A stretch of 64,000 nucleotides of DNA from Cladophialophora immunda (lineage: Eukaryota; Ascomycota; Eurotiomycetes; Chaetothyriales; Herpotrichiellaceae). Made by a program: the position numbers and the translations under genes. Shown here piece by piece: positions 22,988-34,565 of the stretch (positions within the stretch are counted from its first letter, which is position 1; every line of letters starts with the position of its first letter). Where the stretch lies: contig NW_015622544.1 in assembly GCF_000835495.1 (NCBI RefSeq), positions 2,756,855 to 2,820,854 on the forward strand, in the 5' to 3' direction. The notes under the pieces are model-generated. The model was given only the letters and a program-made list of their open reading frames with translations, did no database searches and was not told the origin of the DNA.

Positions 22988-23692
22988 CTCCCGTGTAACC
23001 TGCAACACATGGACAGAGGAAGGTTCTCTAGGCAAATCAAAAGGACACTTTCTCAAGGGTTGGGAGGAACGGGAGGGAGGGTGGATGGATGGATGGACGG
23101 ATGGATCGACAGGGACAGATGTCCGCAGTTGCACAGCCGTAACCAGTCGCAGAGGTCTGGCCTGGGATAAGAGGGGGCATTTGTGGGCCAGACGGCGGAC
23201 TCATGATTTCCTGTTACAATGGCTGATGAGGCCAAGTTGCAAGCAGCTAGAGCGTCGCTTGGACTGTCCCAGATTCTCGTTTACATTGGTGGCAGATGGT
23301 GGCTCGACTGCGGAGGAATGCCAACTGCTGCTTATCTTGGAGCTTTTAGGCGAACCCCATGCACGCAATCCTGGTCGGCTACCAACACGTGGAAAAGGCC
23401 TCGTTGTGGGCTCACTAGCTACAACCCTGCGCCCCATGTTCGCAGTCTCGCCTGGTCTCCTGTTCGAGCAGCTGGACCAGTCAGCGGGCAGCGGGAAGAG
23501 GAAAAGACTTCCACATCGATCAGCCATGAAGCTTACTCTTGCATCCCAGGTATCCATCGCGGTATTTCAGAACAAGCCCACCGCCCCGTCCTTCGTCCTC
23601 GATCACCATGAGCTCTCCCCGCTTCGACTGCTTTTCATTCTTCGTCTACTCCCTCCTGGCACGCGAGCATTCTACTTTGACCCCAGTCCCTC
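22988..23692. promoter_or_regulatory. divergent promoter region between two methyltransferase genes
   Basis: A 705-bp spacer separates the start codons of the O-methyltransferase (-) and the LaeA-like methyltransferase (+). It carries a GGAT tetranucleotide run near 23082-23108 and a CACGTG near 23380. No separate gene is supported. Confidence 0.4.
23082..23108. repeat. (GGAT)n microsatellite
   Basis: Imperfect GGAT repeats with one GGAC unit, read directly in the divergent methyltransferase spacer. Confidence 0.85.
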
Positions 23693-24773
23693 ATGGAGCC
23701 TGACGAGAATGCCGATTTTGTTGACGAAGGCTATGCCAGCACTTCGGCAAACACCAGCTACGTGACAAGGTGAGAATCTACTTCTACACTTGGGGTCTCA
23801 GGCTTCTGACTACGAGAGCAGTATAGCAACCGAGATCCGTGAAGGGATTGAAGAGTACGGCCGACGGTGGGCATCTTATGGGAGACACTTTTACGGTCTT
23901 CCCATCGACGACGAGGAACAGAATCGCAATGACCTCCAACATTACAAGTTCTTCCTCCTCTATGAGGGCCGCCTGCATCTCGCTCCCATCGATCCCGACC
24001 CTCAGAACATCCTGGACCTGGGTACTGGAAGTGGGATCTGGGCCATTGAGACTGCTGACCTGTATCCCACGGCACGAGTCATTGGCGTTGATATTGCGGC
24101 TGTCCAGTCAGACTGGGTGCCGCCAAACTGCCACTTCGAGATTCTCGATGTCGAGACGGACTGGGATTTCCCGAAGAACACGTTCGACTTGATCCATGCC
24201 AGGGAGTTTCTTTTCGCCATCAGAGACTGGCCGACCCTCATATCGCAAGCATATGAACATCTCAGGCCGGGCGGGTATTTCGAGCTCGCGGTCACGGTCC
24301 CCGAGGTCGGCTGTGATGACGGCAGTTGTCCACCCGATTCGACCTACACTGAGATGGGCAAACTCTTCTTCAGGATCGCACAAGCAATGGGCATCGACGG
24401 TAATGCCTGTAAGTTATGGAGGCAACAGTTGCTAGACTGTGGCTTCGAGGATGTCCAGCAGACCGTCTTCAAAATCCCGACGAATCGATGGCCGAAAGAC
24501 CGAAGGTTGAAAACAATCGGGGCGCTCGAGGTCGGGAACTTCTTCCAGTATGCGCAGGCTGGGTTTGAGAGAGGTGCTGTTGCTCTGCTTGGAATGGATC
24601 CCGCGGAGCTTCAGGTCATGCTCGCCCGAACGAGGAAGGAGATCCTGGATCGAAACATCCACACTTATGTGCATTTGTAAGTCTTGGTCCTGGAGGTCTG
24701 AGAAACTCGTGTGGCTGACAAGACTGAACCCAGCTACAACGTGTATGGCCGGAAGCCGGGGCCACCGGGATAG
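23693..24773 (+). CDS. LaeA/UmtA-like methyltransferase, 3 exons
   Basis: Seven-beta-strand SAM methyltransferase of the fungal LaeA/UMTA group; the well-known members regulate secondary metabolism, though most paralogues are uncharacterised. Exons 23693-23769, 23819-24676 and 24734-24773 give 324 aa. Motif I is LDLGTGSGIWAIETAD, followed by VIGVDIAAVQSDWVPPNCHFE, PKNTFDLIHAREFLFAI and HLRPGGYFEL, all family hallmarks. The last small exon restores the conserved C-terminus (HFYNVYGRKPG); without it the protein would end early at HL, so I include it. Acidic N-terminus MEPDENADFVDEGYAST is typical. It is transcribed away from the O-methyltransferase. Confidence 0.92.
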
Positions 24774-25785
24774 ACTGTACATCCTTGGTGACCAACAAGA
24801 CATTGTCGGTGCCTGGATGCATAGACTGAGGATGCCTCAGGGTGAAGAACGAAAAGATCAAATCTGTCCAGCGTTTCTCTCAGCTCAGGTGTATCTGCTC
24901 AACGCACCAAGTCTGCGAGGTGTGCAATCCAAGGCGGAAATGGTCTTTATCGAGCGCTTTCAATCACCCAAGTTCGTGAGGTGCTGCACCCTCGCGCTTA
25001 CAATCAGAGAGAGCATATACGGCCACGAGGCAATTCCAGACCAGCCTTTCATCACCTTGCAGACTGACGTGTGAATTTCTGCTTGCTTCTCAAGCGCGAC
25101 AAGTTTGGCGCACGCCTGGCCAACAGATCAGACCACTGCGGCTCCCCAGAGTTCACAGAATCGTCACTAAGCCTGCCGTGCGAGACTTGGACTCTTCAAA
25201 GTGCGCTGCCACGAAAGAGCTCCGATCTTAAGGACACAGCTGCGTTACAATGGACTGTCTTTAGCGTTCTGCTCCCCGTGTAGTACGCGCGTCCTTCTGG
25301 TTTGATTGGCGGTACAACCGAATGCGCAAGGCTGTCGGTTCAATGCCTAAACATCGGCACAAGTGAAGCCAGTGAAGAGCGGCTGATCTGCGCCTGATCC
25401 ACCCGTCGAGCCGTCCAAAGGAATTGAAATTGCAATGAGGCTGTGTCGCTCCCTGACTCGAGTTCGAGTCCCAACACCCCTTCCAACATATCACATCTCT
25501 CTCTTGGTGGGCGCTCGTGCCTCTGGCTTGTAATGAACTGCACTGGGCGATACTATCAACACGGGGATGCCGAGTGTCCGAAGGCTTGCTAGCTTCAGTT
25601 TAGATTAAACCGAGACAACTCCTACCTCGATCGAAGCAATTGACCCTTGCTTCGTCTGATGGCTCAGCAACCACGCACCCATCTAACGTCCTAGAGGCTG
25701 TGGTATACGAGAGCCCTGAGGTCGAAGATTTGAAGGCCCTTTTCCAAGTTATTGTTTGCCGTGTATGGACGAAGCATGTTCCAAG
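24774..25785. other. 1 kb intergenic region
   Basis: Between two plus-strand genes. No coding region is recognised. A GACTCGAGTTCGAGTC palindrome at about 25455 superficially resembles a tRNA T-arm but has no tRNA around it. Confidence 0.5.
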
Positions 25786-27834
25786 ATGACTTCCATCGCC
25801 ACAGCGAAGATATCCAAAGGGTTATTCTGCAGAGTGGCGGTAGCCTTGGTGCTCTTGATTCTTCTACTAGGGACCCTAGCAGGATGGTATGTCCCACTGA
25901 AAGTCGACCTGAAATACCGAATCATGAGATCTGACATGTTAGACAGGATGATTCCAACCAAAGTCCCGTCCGTCGTTGGACGCCTTTCGTATGGCAGAGA
26001 GCTTCTCGCCAGATATCCGTGAGTACCAACCAAAGGCCGCTGTCCCTTTGGCGTCAGTGTCTTCGGTTATGGCGAAGATAGGTCAGGCTGCAGGCCTCGG
26101 ATACATCCATCTGACACGAGGAATAGGACGCAGAACTTCACGATGCCCGTTGACCATTTTCACAACATATCCCGCTACGAACCCCATACGAATGCCACTT
26201 TCCAACAGCATTACTGGCTCGATATCAGTAATTACGTTCCTGGAGGCCCAGTGATCATCCATGCCATGGGTGAAGACAATCCCAACTATGACCTCGAATG
26301 GCTCCAGAAGGGAATCCTCCATGATATAGCCAACGCCACCGGTGGTGTCGCCGTTCTCTGGGGCCAAAGGTATATGACGTTCCTCCTAGAAAGCAAGACA
26401 GACCACTTGATTCTGAGTCTATATGCAGATACTATCCTGGCGGCTATGACATCGTCCCGGACCACCGATGGACCAGAGACAACCTTCGCTTCCACAGCAC
26501 TGAACAGGCCCTAGCAGATCTCGCGTACTTCGCTCAGCGAGCTACGTTCCCGGGCTTAGAAGATAGAGATCTTACGGCGCCAGGCACTCCTTGGATCATC
26601 CTCGGTGGCTCGTACGGCGGCGTGATTTCCGCATTTACTCGAATCCAGTATCCGGGCCTCTTCTGGGGTGGACTGTCGTCCTCTGGAGTCACGACCGGGA
26701 TACTCGACCACTGGCGGTTTTTCGACATTATACGACGTCACGCTCCGCCGGAATGCGTCCAAGCTCAACAACAGGTGACCAACCTGATGGACAATGTCTA
26801 CGAAAGCGGTAACGAGACAGCCCTGTCCCGACTCAAGGCTGCCTTCAACGTCTCGCAGTCCTCGACATATCCTGACCTCGCATTTCTTCTGACCAGTCCG
26901 TTTTCGGCCTGGAATCAGGCGTGGCATCGAGAGCCATTTCCTTTCACCGGTAAGTAACCCCGTCGGAAATTGTACATGTAGCGTTCAATCACAAACAGAC
27001 CCAAGCTAACCTGTCCCCCCTTCGCGTCCCGCTTTCTCGACAGGTCCGGGCTCTTACTGTGACCTGCTCACGTCCGAAACCTCGCAATACCCCACAACCG
27101 AGACCCTCCGAACAACCGCGCGCGCGCTTCTCACTTATGCCAACAAGACCGCCACTCCCGACCCCACGACGCTGTACTACCCGTTGCTGAACCTCTTCTC
27201 GCACGCGCGACACAGCTTCACCTTCTGCGCCGGGCGCGCCGTGCACGAGTGTCTCTCGCTGGCCCGCCCCGCGCCCTTTGGCTGGCTCGGCTGCACCGAA
27301 GGCGGCGGCTTCGCGACCGGCTACACGTCCGGCACCGCGGGCCATCCGCACGCCCTGCCCCTGGTCTCCCACACGCTGTCGCCGGCGTACTTCCTCGACC
27401 GGTGCCGCCGGACGTACAACACCACCGAAGACGAGCCGCGGCTGGACCGGCTGAACCGCTACGGCGGGGTCAACCTGTCGTACCCGCGCCTGGCCCTCTC
27501 GACGGGCGAGCTGGACTTCTACCGCGGCCTGGGCCCGCTGGCGGAGTTTTTGGAGAACGGAGACCCGAACCCCAGGCTGCTCGTCGGGGGTAGTGACAAG
27601 CAAAGTCACGACGACAACAACGACAACAGCGATGATGGTTCGTCCTCGTCCTTGTCCGGCGACGCAGCGCCAGAGATCGTCATCGAGGGAGGCTTCCACG
27701 AGTGGGATTTCCCCGGCCTGTTCCCCAACGAGACGGACATTGCGATGCCCCAAGCGGTGAAACGGGCCAAGGCCAGGGAAGTCGAGGCCGTCATGGCGTG
27801 GTTGAGAGAGTGGAATGCCACGCGTGGAATGTAG
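25786..27834 (+). CDS. Secreted serine carboxypeptidase, S28 family (Pro-X carboxypeptidase-like), 4 exons
   Basis: Extracellular or vacuolar serine peptidase that cleaves after proline. Exons 25786-26018, 26127-26369, 26429-26949 and 27044-27834 give 595 aa. A hydrophobic N-terminal segment (VAVALVLLILLLGTLAGW) acts as signal peptide or anchor. The domain opens with NFTMPVDHFHN and QQHYWLD. The nucleophile is in WIILGGSYGGVISAF (G-x-S-Y-G-G). The acid is likely Asp in STGELDFYR and the base His in GGFHEWDFP. Many N-glycosylation sites are present. A low-complexity Asp/Ser insertion (about residues 520-540, DNNDNSDDGSSSS) precedes the histidine. The first intron is less certain: residues 33-78 before NFTMPV have no clear counterpart in the family, so exon 1 could be shorter. 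Confidence 0.88.
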
Positions 27835-28290
27835 ATTTGGGTGTGGGTCGACGGGTTCGTTGCGCTCGATTTTTTTGGTATTTCCACATAGGAATTTTGG
27901 CCAGCTGCTAGGGAAAAAAGAAACACTGGAAGCTGTGTATATATGGCTTATATATGGTGGCATGAGAACATACAGTACGTCTCTCGGCCTCGACATATCA
28001 TATCATGGAGATCGACCTTTACTCTATCCATGATCCAGACGGAGAATGTACCTAGGTATTCAACGAATTGCCAATTTGTATATGTATGTCCAGAGACTAT
28101 GGATACTACGTATGTACACGTTCTTGTTCTGCGCACCATCTAATTACTCTGCTCGTTACGCGTTATAGCTCGCCCTCTCCGGCAATGCAACCCTTAGAAC
28201 TGACCCATGATGTTTCAATGTCTAGGGACTCTAAGCGGCCTCAGTCGGGACGGGGGCTCCAACTAGGCCGTCCATCCGGAGGGGGAGAGT
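27835..28290. other. convergent intergenic region
   Basis: AT-rich 3' flanks with TATA-like runs. No gene is supported. Confidence 0.5.
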
Positions 28291-29580
28291 TCAATAATGT
28301 CCTGGCCCCTTCAGGCCCATGCAGTTGGCGTAGTAGGTGACGGTGGCGGACCAGTCGGAGAACATGGCCTTGACGCCGATCTGGCGGGCCAGGACGTCGA
28401 GGGCTTCGTACTCCTGGCCGTCGTAGGAGATGATATCGGCGATCGAGGACCAGTAGTAGTCGGCGTCGGCGCGGACCTGGTCGAGCGGGCCGGAGCGCTC
28501 GAACGACCAGGCGATGATGTCGAGCCCGGCGGCCATGGCGGTGGTCGCGTAGATGGAGGGGACGATAGTGTTATTGTCGGGGCCGCCTCGATCCAACAAA
28601 TAGTTATATGGCGGGGAAATTATGTTCACGCCGCTGGCCTTGAGGGCAGGCAGGCGGGCCACAGCGGTGGAAAAGTTGGACGCCACGTCGCCGTCCTCGT
28701 CGAGGAACACGGCCTGCGCCCCCCACGCAGGGTACTCGTTCAGCCACAGGTAGATGTCGGCCGGGTTGAACGACTGCGGCCACACGCGCTCATGCGAGAT
28801 GCCCTTGCGGATGAACGTGTCGAGCATGTCGCGTGCGTACTGCGCCTGCGTGTACCCGTGGAACGGCATGGGGACCTGGGACGGCGGCGTCTTTAGCTCC
28901 GGCGTGAAGTTGCGGTACCCCGGCAGCGACTCCACCAAGTCGATGTAGCTCTCGAGCGTCATCACCTGCGCGCACGTGTTGTAAAGGTCCGTCCGGAACG
29001 ACGGCGTGCCGTGCTGGTAGTCCTCGGGCGTGGTCGCCGAGGCGTTGAACCCGTCCATCTTGCTGCACAGCGTCGTGTACTCGGCCTCGGTGATGTCGCT
29101 GGTGCAACACAGCGCGTTGGCGTCGGCCGTCTCGTTCGCCGGCGTGAAGGGCACCGTGCACTTCGCCGCCAGCTCCGGCCGGAGCAGGATGTCGGTCGTC
29201 GTGTGCAGGTCGCACAGCGAGTGTCTGCACACCAGGCCCAGGTCCGACGTGAAGGACACGTCGCACTCGAGGATCCCGGCGCCCATTCGCGCCCCGGCCA
29301 TGGTGGATTCGACCGACTCTTCGGGAAACTGAAGCGTGCCGCCGCCTCGATGGCCGATGCTCCAGGTCGTGACCTCGAAGGGCCCGTTGTAGCAGGACTC
29401 GAGCTTCTGCTTGAGCGGGCCGTCGGTCATGTTCTGGATGAGGTAGTAAGGGCGCGGCCCGAGGGAGATGTAGTAGTCGTCCTGCGCCGGGTGTTGCCAT
29501 CGAGGCTTGTGGACAGGGACCGCCCCAGCAATATCCGCAGCTAAGGCCATCATGGCCAGAGAACCCGTCGTCGCGCGCAT
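28291..29580 (-). CDS. Secreted glycerophosphodiester phosphodiesterase (GDPD)
   Basis: Hydrolyses glycerophosphodiesters (glycerophosphocholine, -inositol and others) to glycerol-3-phosphate and an alcohol. Single exon, 429 aa from the ATG at 29580; the frame is open further upstream, but MRATTGSLAMMALAADIAGA begins a clear signal peptide. The active site is recognised in WSIGHRGGGTLQFPEES (catalytic His and the E of PEES), followed by ILECDVSFTSDLGLVCRHSLCDLHTTTD (metal-binding E and D, then the second His). ELKTPP supplies another acidic ligand. The C-terminal region holds ADADYYWSSIADIISYDGQEY. Many cysteines fit an extracellular enzyme. It lies in a run of phosphorus-related genes, and its 5' flank holds CACGTG at 29787-29792 and CACGTT (complement strand) at 29951-29956. 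Confidence 0.92.
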   Translation of the reverse strand: MRATTGSLAMMALAADIAGAVPVHKPRWQHPAQDDYYISLGPRPYYLIQNMTDGPLKQKLESCYNGPFEVTTWSIGHRGGGTLQFPEESVESTMAGARMGAGILECDVSFTSDLGLVCRHSLCDLHTTTDILLRPELAAKCTVPFTPANETADANALCCTSDITEAEYTTLCSKMDGFNASATTPEDYQHGTPSFRTDLYNTCAQVMTLESYIDLVESLPGYRNFTPELKTPPSQVPMPFHGYTQAQYARDMLDTFIRKGISHERVWPQSFNPADIYLWLNEYPAWGAQAVFLDEDGDVASNFSTAVARLPALKASGVNIISPPYNYLLDRGGPDNNTIVPSIYATTAMAAGLDIIAWSFERSGPLDQVRADADYYWSSIADIISYDGQEYEALDVLARQIGVKAMFSDWSATVTYYANCMGLKGPGHY

Positions 29581-30806
29581 TTTTCTAGGAGAAGTCGAGG
29601 CTGTAACCGGAAGTTCTGAGATCTGGCCTGCCCTGCCTGGGAAGGAAAAGAGAGTCGGAGGAGACGTGCAACATCCGGCGGACACAAACCCTTTTGTACC
29701 CTCACACCGAGCTTGGGGAGCTATCCAGCAAGCTCATAGCTTTCTGCTCCATCAGCTGCGAGTTTTGTCTGCGTGCGTCATGACCGCACGTGGTAAATCC
29801 GAGGGACAGCAGGTCCTCCGATCTGGGAATTTTGGTGAGCTTCCTCCTTAGCTTGGTGAAGCTTAGCAGAGTAATCCGCCACTCTGTACGAGTCGCACCA
29901 CCTCCATTGCGGTGCCTGTGGTATCGAGCAAATAACAATCCTCACGAAGCAACGTGGACTGTTGTACCTGCATTTTGCGGTCTGGGTCTCGACGGAATGC
30001 TCGGCTGGTCTTCGTGACCTGAAGCTGTTTGCTAGGCTGAAAAGCGATATTGGGAAGTAATCTGCACCCCGCTGATGGACGTGGTTCGATCAACGGTCCT
30101 GGTCATGGATGAAGCCTTGGCTGCATATGTGCTACCGCCTTCGCAGCACTGCCTTCCAATGGCAGAGCATCTCGTCCTCAAGCGAATGCCACAGCATCGC
30201 CGTAGCTCCTTGGCATGTCGGGGCGGAATGCCACCCCGCCCAGGAAGGAATCTCATGAGAGGGTTAGAGTTGCCCCTCCGGAGCTGGGCTGTAAGCCTGT
30301 TCCTGCGCCTAGCAGCTGTGCTCGCAGCTGTCCAATGGATCTTGAACTTGCTATCATGCCTCTGAGGTTGTGATCGTCATTGGACATACCGGAAGATTCC
30401 CATCAGTCGGCTGGCAGACTGCACGGCGCTGAGGCAGTCGTGGGAAGAATCGAGGCACAGCAACGAGATCAGTACCACTTTGCAAAGCAAGCTTGGGTAG
30501 GAAGCTTAGGTCCAAATGTGTTGGGTTGTTAACCGGTGTCGTCCGAGCTTGAGTCAGCCTTGCAAGCTGGACTATGTTATCCCGCACTGCTCTGCGTTTG
30601 CAATGCTAGACCTTGGGAATACCATGTTGTAGACAGACGCTGGTTTATACGAAGAATTCTTTGGAAAGAAGTAGAGAAATCCACGGTTTGGACAGTGTGG
30701 GGTGCTCAGGAATTGTGAGTACTGCCACGATTTGATCTGGGAGAGTACTACTGTGCGGGCGGTGTACGAGCTAGGCATCGAGAAGGCCTCTTCTATAAGC
30801 GCAACG
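29581..30806. other. 1.2 kb intergenic region, GDPD promoter
   Basis: Lies upstream of the minus-strand GDPD gene and downstream of the CorA-like gene. Apart from the E-box words listed separately, I see no supported element or gene. Confidence 0.5.
29787..29792. promoter_or_regulatory. CACGTG word upstream of GDPD (possible phosphate-regulator site)
   Basis: A perfect palindromic CACGTG lies about 207 bp upstream of the GDPD start, with a CACGTT on the complement at 29951-29956. Pho4/NUC-1-type bHLH factors bind these words. A six-base word is expected by chance about every 4 kb, and CACGTG occurs about a dozen times in this window, so this is only suggestive. Confidence 0.3.
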
Positions 30807-32667
30807 TTACTTGAATGTGTCCGGCGAGCTCCCAAAGGAGATGAATGGGTCAATGTCGCCAGCAGATCTGGAGCGCTCCAGCCACAATGGTGGAACAGCT
30901 GGTGGTGTAGAGATCATCGTGGCGACTCCATGCTCGGGTTCTATTGGAACATTTGCCGGCATTGAGGGACGCTTGTCTCCGTTCATCACGGTCAGCATCT
31001 CCTTGTTCTGTTTCTTGGACGACAGATACCAGGCGAGAAAGACCACAAAGGTGCACCCTCCGGTCAAGGCGAAGTAAAGCCCTATCCACTTCGAGACGAC
31101 TTGATCGGACTGCCCAGGGAGAAAGTTGAAGAAGCCAGAGCTGAAGAGGGTTGCCATCTTGCAGTCGAGTAGTCAGTGGTTGGGTCGAACACAGACTCAA
31201 TATCTTGCTACGCTGGCTACGGCGTAAAGGATGGGTAGACGGTAAGAAGTTGAAAGGGACAATGACTTACAAAAGTGCCTGGAAGAAACAGAAGCGTGAC
31301 CACTGCAATGATGCGCATGTCGGTGCTGTCCTTGCGGGTGAGTATGGCAACATTCCTCGAGTCTTCGGCCATATCCTTCATGGCGTTGCTGTGAAATAGA
31401 CCTATTTCCGCGATCCTCTGGGAAGTCGCTGCTGTCTCGATGTTGAGCTTATTGTCCTTCTGACCGATCATGCTGTAGACCTATGCAGGTAGTCAGCAAG
31501 CCGACAACCACGGGAGATATTGAAGTCTCATACTGTCTGAACTTGAGCCCGAGTCCGAGCTGACAGCACCTCTCCATGAACTTGCGCACCAACTATCAAT
31601 TCTCGCAGATATAGAATCCTCGTGTCGAGGCTGTCCTGTATGTTGAAGCCAACGACCCCCAGACACCCTTTCGGATGGCTGTTGAGGTGCTTACGGATTG
31701 CGCAGACGATGTCCAAAGCTCTAAGGCTGGAGGCAAATGTCATGTCGCAAAAGGACAAAGTTCCAGTGACGCCTGTGAGCTGCGGGTTTCTGTCAGCCTG
31801 TGTGGACGTTGACAATCAAACATTACCTTCTGGGTGATCTCGTCGAAGTTGAGCTCTTTCAGGAGCTTCTCTCTTTCTCTATCCCTTGCTGCGTTGCAGT
31901 TCGGATTTTTAGAAAAGCCATGTCTCATGCCCGTTCTATATTCAATGTCCTCGATACCCTGCGCCCTTTTTTCGAGCAGCACAGCGAAATAGTGGACTTT
32001 GAGCTCCAGCAGGAAGACTGGCAGCAGCATCGGATCCTGCAGATAGGCTGTGGACTCTCTCAGGCATCGGAGCATCAAGGCGGTCTCATCAGCTTGCATG
32101 CCGTTGACGATCCCCGCGATGACTTTTGTTTCCTCGTTGTAGACGAGTCCAAGGCAGAAATTCCAGTCCCTCGATCGCGCACTCCGGACCATCAGGCCCG
32201 TTATCGCTTGTCCTGCAGAATTCCTGGATCTGAATTCGGTGGCTATAGGGAGGGTGCTCAGCATCATGCGCAGCAGCTCTGTGGGCATGTTCCAAGTGGT
32301 TCTGATGGTCTCGAAGGTGTCTCGAGCTATTGGCAGGGCCAGGATCTGTGCATCGCTTTTGTGTTGCTCCGGACTCCCGACCAGAAGCTGGAGTCGAAGA
32401 CGACCTCGGGAGAGACTGTCGTCCAGCGTCGTGTCGGGTGGAGAAGAAGCATCGCCTCGGATCAGATCTGGGATCTCAAACTCGGCAATCTCGCGATCAA
32501 ACAACACCAGCTCGCCGCCAGGCTGTCACAAAGTCAATTGATGTGCCGATGGAAACCTTGAAGCAGTTACTCACATTAAGCTCCCGCACCTCGACCCATC
32601 TGTTGCCCGCCCGAGGCTCAAATTTGGTTGGGTCGTTCAGGAGTCTGGTGTAGTAAAAGTCATACAT
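30807..32667 (-). CDS. CorA-like Mg2+ transporter family membrane protein, 5 exons
   Basis: Fungal member of the CorA/2-TM metal-ion transporter-like group. Exons on the minus strand: 32667-32575, 32522-31827, 31779-31534, 31480-31271, 31157-30807 (531 aa). The N-terminal soluble part starts MYDFYYTRLLNDPTKFEP. A helical stalk follows: SMIGQKDNKLNIETAATSQRIAEIG, then DSTDMRIIAVVTLLFLPGTFMATLFSSGFFNF, which is the conserved stalk-to-TM1 transition of fungal CorA-like proteins. TM2 is about WIGLYFALTGGCTFVVFLAWYL. The bacterial GMN selectivity motif is absent, as in most fungal homologues of this group, so magnesium transport is not assured. All junctions are phase 0 GT-AG. The first exon is short and could have an additional upstream exon. 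Confidence 0.85.
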
Positions 32668-34565
32668 TGCGGCGCACCGAGCTCATCCCACAAAGATTCG
32701 GGCGCAAATGTCTGCCGTCAATCAATCAGTCAGTCAGCCTGCCAAACGCACCAAGAACGCTCAATCGCACCGTAAAGGCGGTGAGGGGACATGGTACGGA
32801 GGTTGGCTCATAATGTCGGGCTCATACGCCTTTATGAGGCTGAGCGTGCCAACCGAAGTTCGCCTTGTGCTGCAAGGCAACCCGCCGGGCCATTTCTGGG
32901 GCCGCCTCTTCCACGACAAAAGTGCCGCGACTGTACGCTCGATGCAGCCCATAGAGCTTCTTGCATCCTGCAGCGACATCAACTTCTGATGAATAACACG
33001 ATACGCATCACATTGGTGAAGAAAAACAGAATGGCCAACGCAGGAAGATTGGAAGCACCAAGTGCCAACTGCGGCGCCGGAAGGAGCCCGTTCGCGTTGA
33101 CAGTTCGCTCTCGTGGTCAGACATCAGCCACTCAATCTCCAAACCCTGCTTCACGACAAGCCTTGTCACACGGAGGTACGTGGCGAAAAGGCATCAACGC
33201 GGTACCATTTTCACATGAGTGAAACAAGTGATCTTGCCCGCAGCTAAAGGGGCCGCTCCCAAAGTTCTATCTCAGACCACCATCCTTAAGTGACCCAAGC
33301 CAATTCCGTCCTGCCTGGAAATGAAGCCTACAGCAAGAGAGAAAGAGAGAGGGTGAGATGTCGGCTGGTTCGGACAACAGATGCATTATATTTGGACATG
33401 AATCCCTCCTGCTAGCAGTGTCCAGCACGCCTCACAGTGGCCAACTCCAGGGAACATAACAACTCCGTCAACTCCTCTAGAGCTCTCGATTCCAGCCGAC
33501 TCAGGCCATTCGATTGGTGACGTTCTGCTTGGTCTGGTACTGGACGTGTTGTGACTTTGGCGGGAGTGTTGTCTGAGAAACGTCTAGGGACCCTATACCA
33601 CCCACGTCCACACTGATTCTGCCTCTCTTCATCGACTTGCTCGGTCTCTCGAGAGGGGTGAGCAACACCACGAATCTCTCCCATCTCCCACATGGCCCCC
33701 CCAAGAAGAGGCTCGAGACTCCCGACGATCCGATGCTTGACTCATCATTCCCACCTCCCCAGGACTTTCTTCCTTCGCACCCTCCGAGATCTTCGATCTG
33801 CCACTCGGTTCCTCTCCCGCGCACCGCCCTCGTCCAAATTCTCCACCTCCTAGCCCCCCAGGAACGCGCGTGGTTGCGTGCTTTGCTTGCTTTTGCCAGG
33901 AAGAAAGAGGGGCGATCTGGGAATCTACAGTACCCGTCTGCGCGTCTGCATACATTTCCTATCCGACACTTCCGTGGACCGTCGCAGAGCTGGCCGCATA
34001 TCCGTGCCTAGTCAGGGTATCCCATGTACGATTGCGTAGTAAGCTTTCTCGCAAGCTTTTCGCAAGCTTTGCCGAGCGCACGGGTTTGGCGGACATGATA
34101 TCCGAGGCTTCTTTTTTTTTTTTTCTTTTTCCTTGATGGAGGCTCGTCGGATCCAACCAGAAGAGACAGACCAGTTTTGCAATCGGACATTGAAGCTACT
34201 AATCATCCCGTCGGCAATCACCAACGTGCTATTTGCCCCATGATCCCTGCAAAATCAGCGGGATGGGGGGAGATGATCGACAAAACCTGCACGAAATATC
34301 ATAGCTGCAGGTTGGGTCTTCTCTCGCGTGTGTGCCACATCCTAAATGAACGTCAGTAAACATCCATTCTAGGTAGGACGTCGAGTGCTCAGAGAAAAAG
34401 GATGGAAGCGTCGAAAGAAGTAGCCGAAAGTATAGATCAAGTTCATACTATTGTATTAATCTACACAGACCCCACTACTCATTCATGGTGGCTGCCACTA
34501 GAAACGGAAGTTTTGTGTGTGTATCGAGACAACGACGGGAGAAACCTTCTAGAAAAGAAACTCGT
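32668..34565. other. 1.9 kb intergenic region
   Basis: Between two minus-strand genes: promoter of the CorA-like gene on the left, 3' flank of the phosphate permease on the right. It contains a TCAA/TCAG tetranucleotide run near 32718-32738 and a poly-T tract near 34110-34125. No gene is recognised. Confidence 0.5.
34110..34132. repeat. poly-T tract
   Basis: A homopolymeric T run of about 15-16 nt followed by further pyrimidines, read directly. Confidence 0.85.

Noticed and set aside
25450..25475. tRNA-like GAGTTCGAGTCCC string
   Set aside because: It is part of a simple palindrome; no acceptor stem, D-arm or anticodon arm can be drawn around it.
27249..27996. Shadow frames over the last S28 peptidase exon on both strands
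   Set aside because: The peptidase frame carries the catalytic Asp and His blocks; the others show only biased composition.
28297..28896. Long open frames on the plus strand opposite the GDPD gene
   Set aside because: They mirror a GC-rich coding strand; the minus strand has a signal peptide and GDPD active-site blocks, and the plus-strand translation has no domain.
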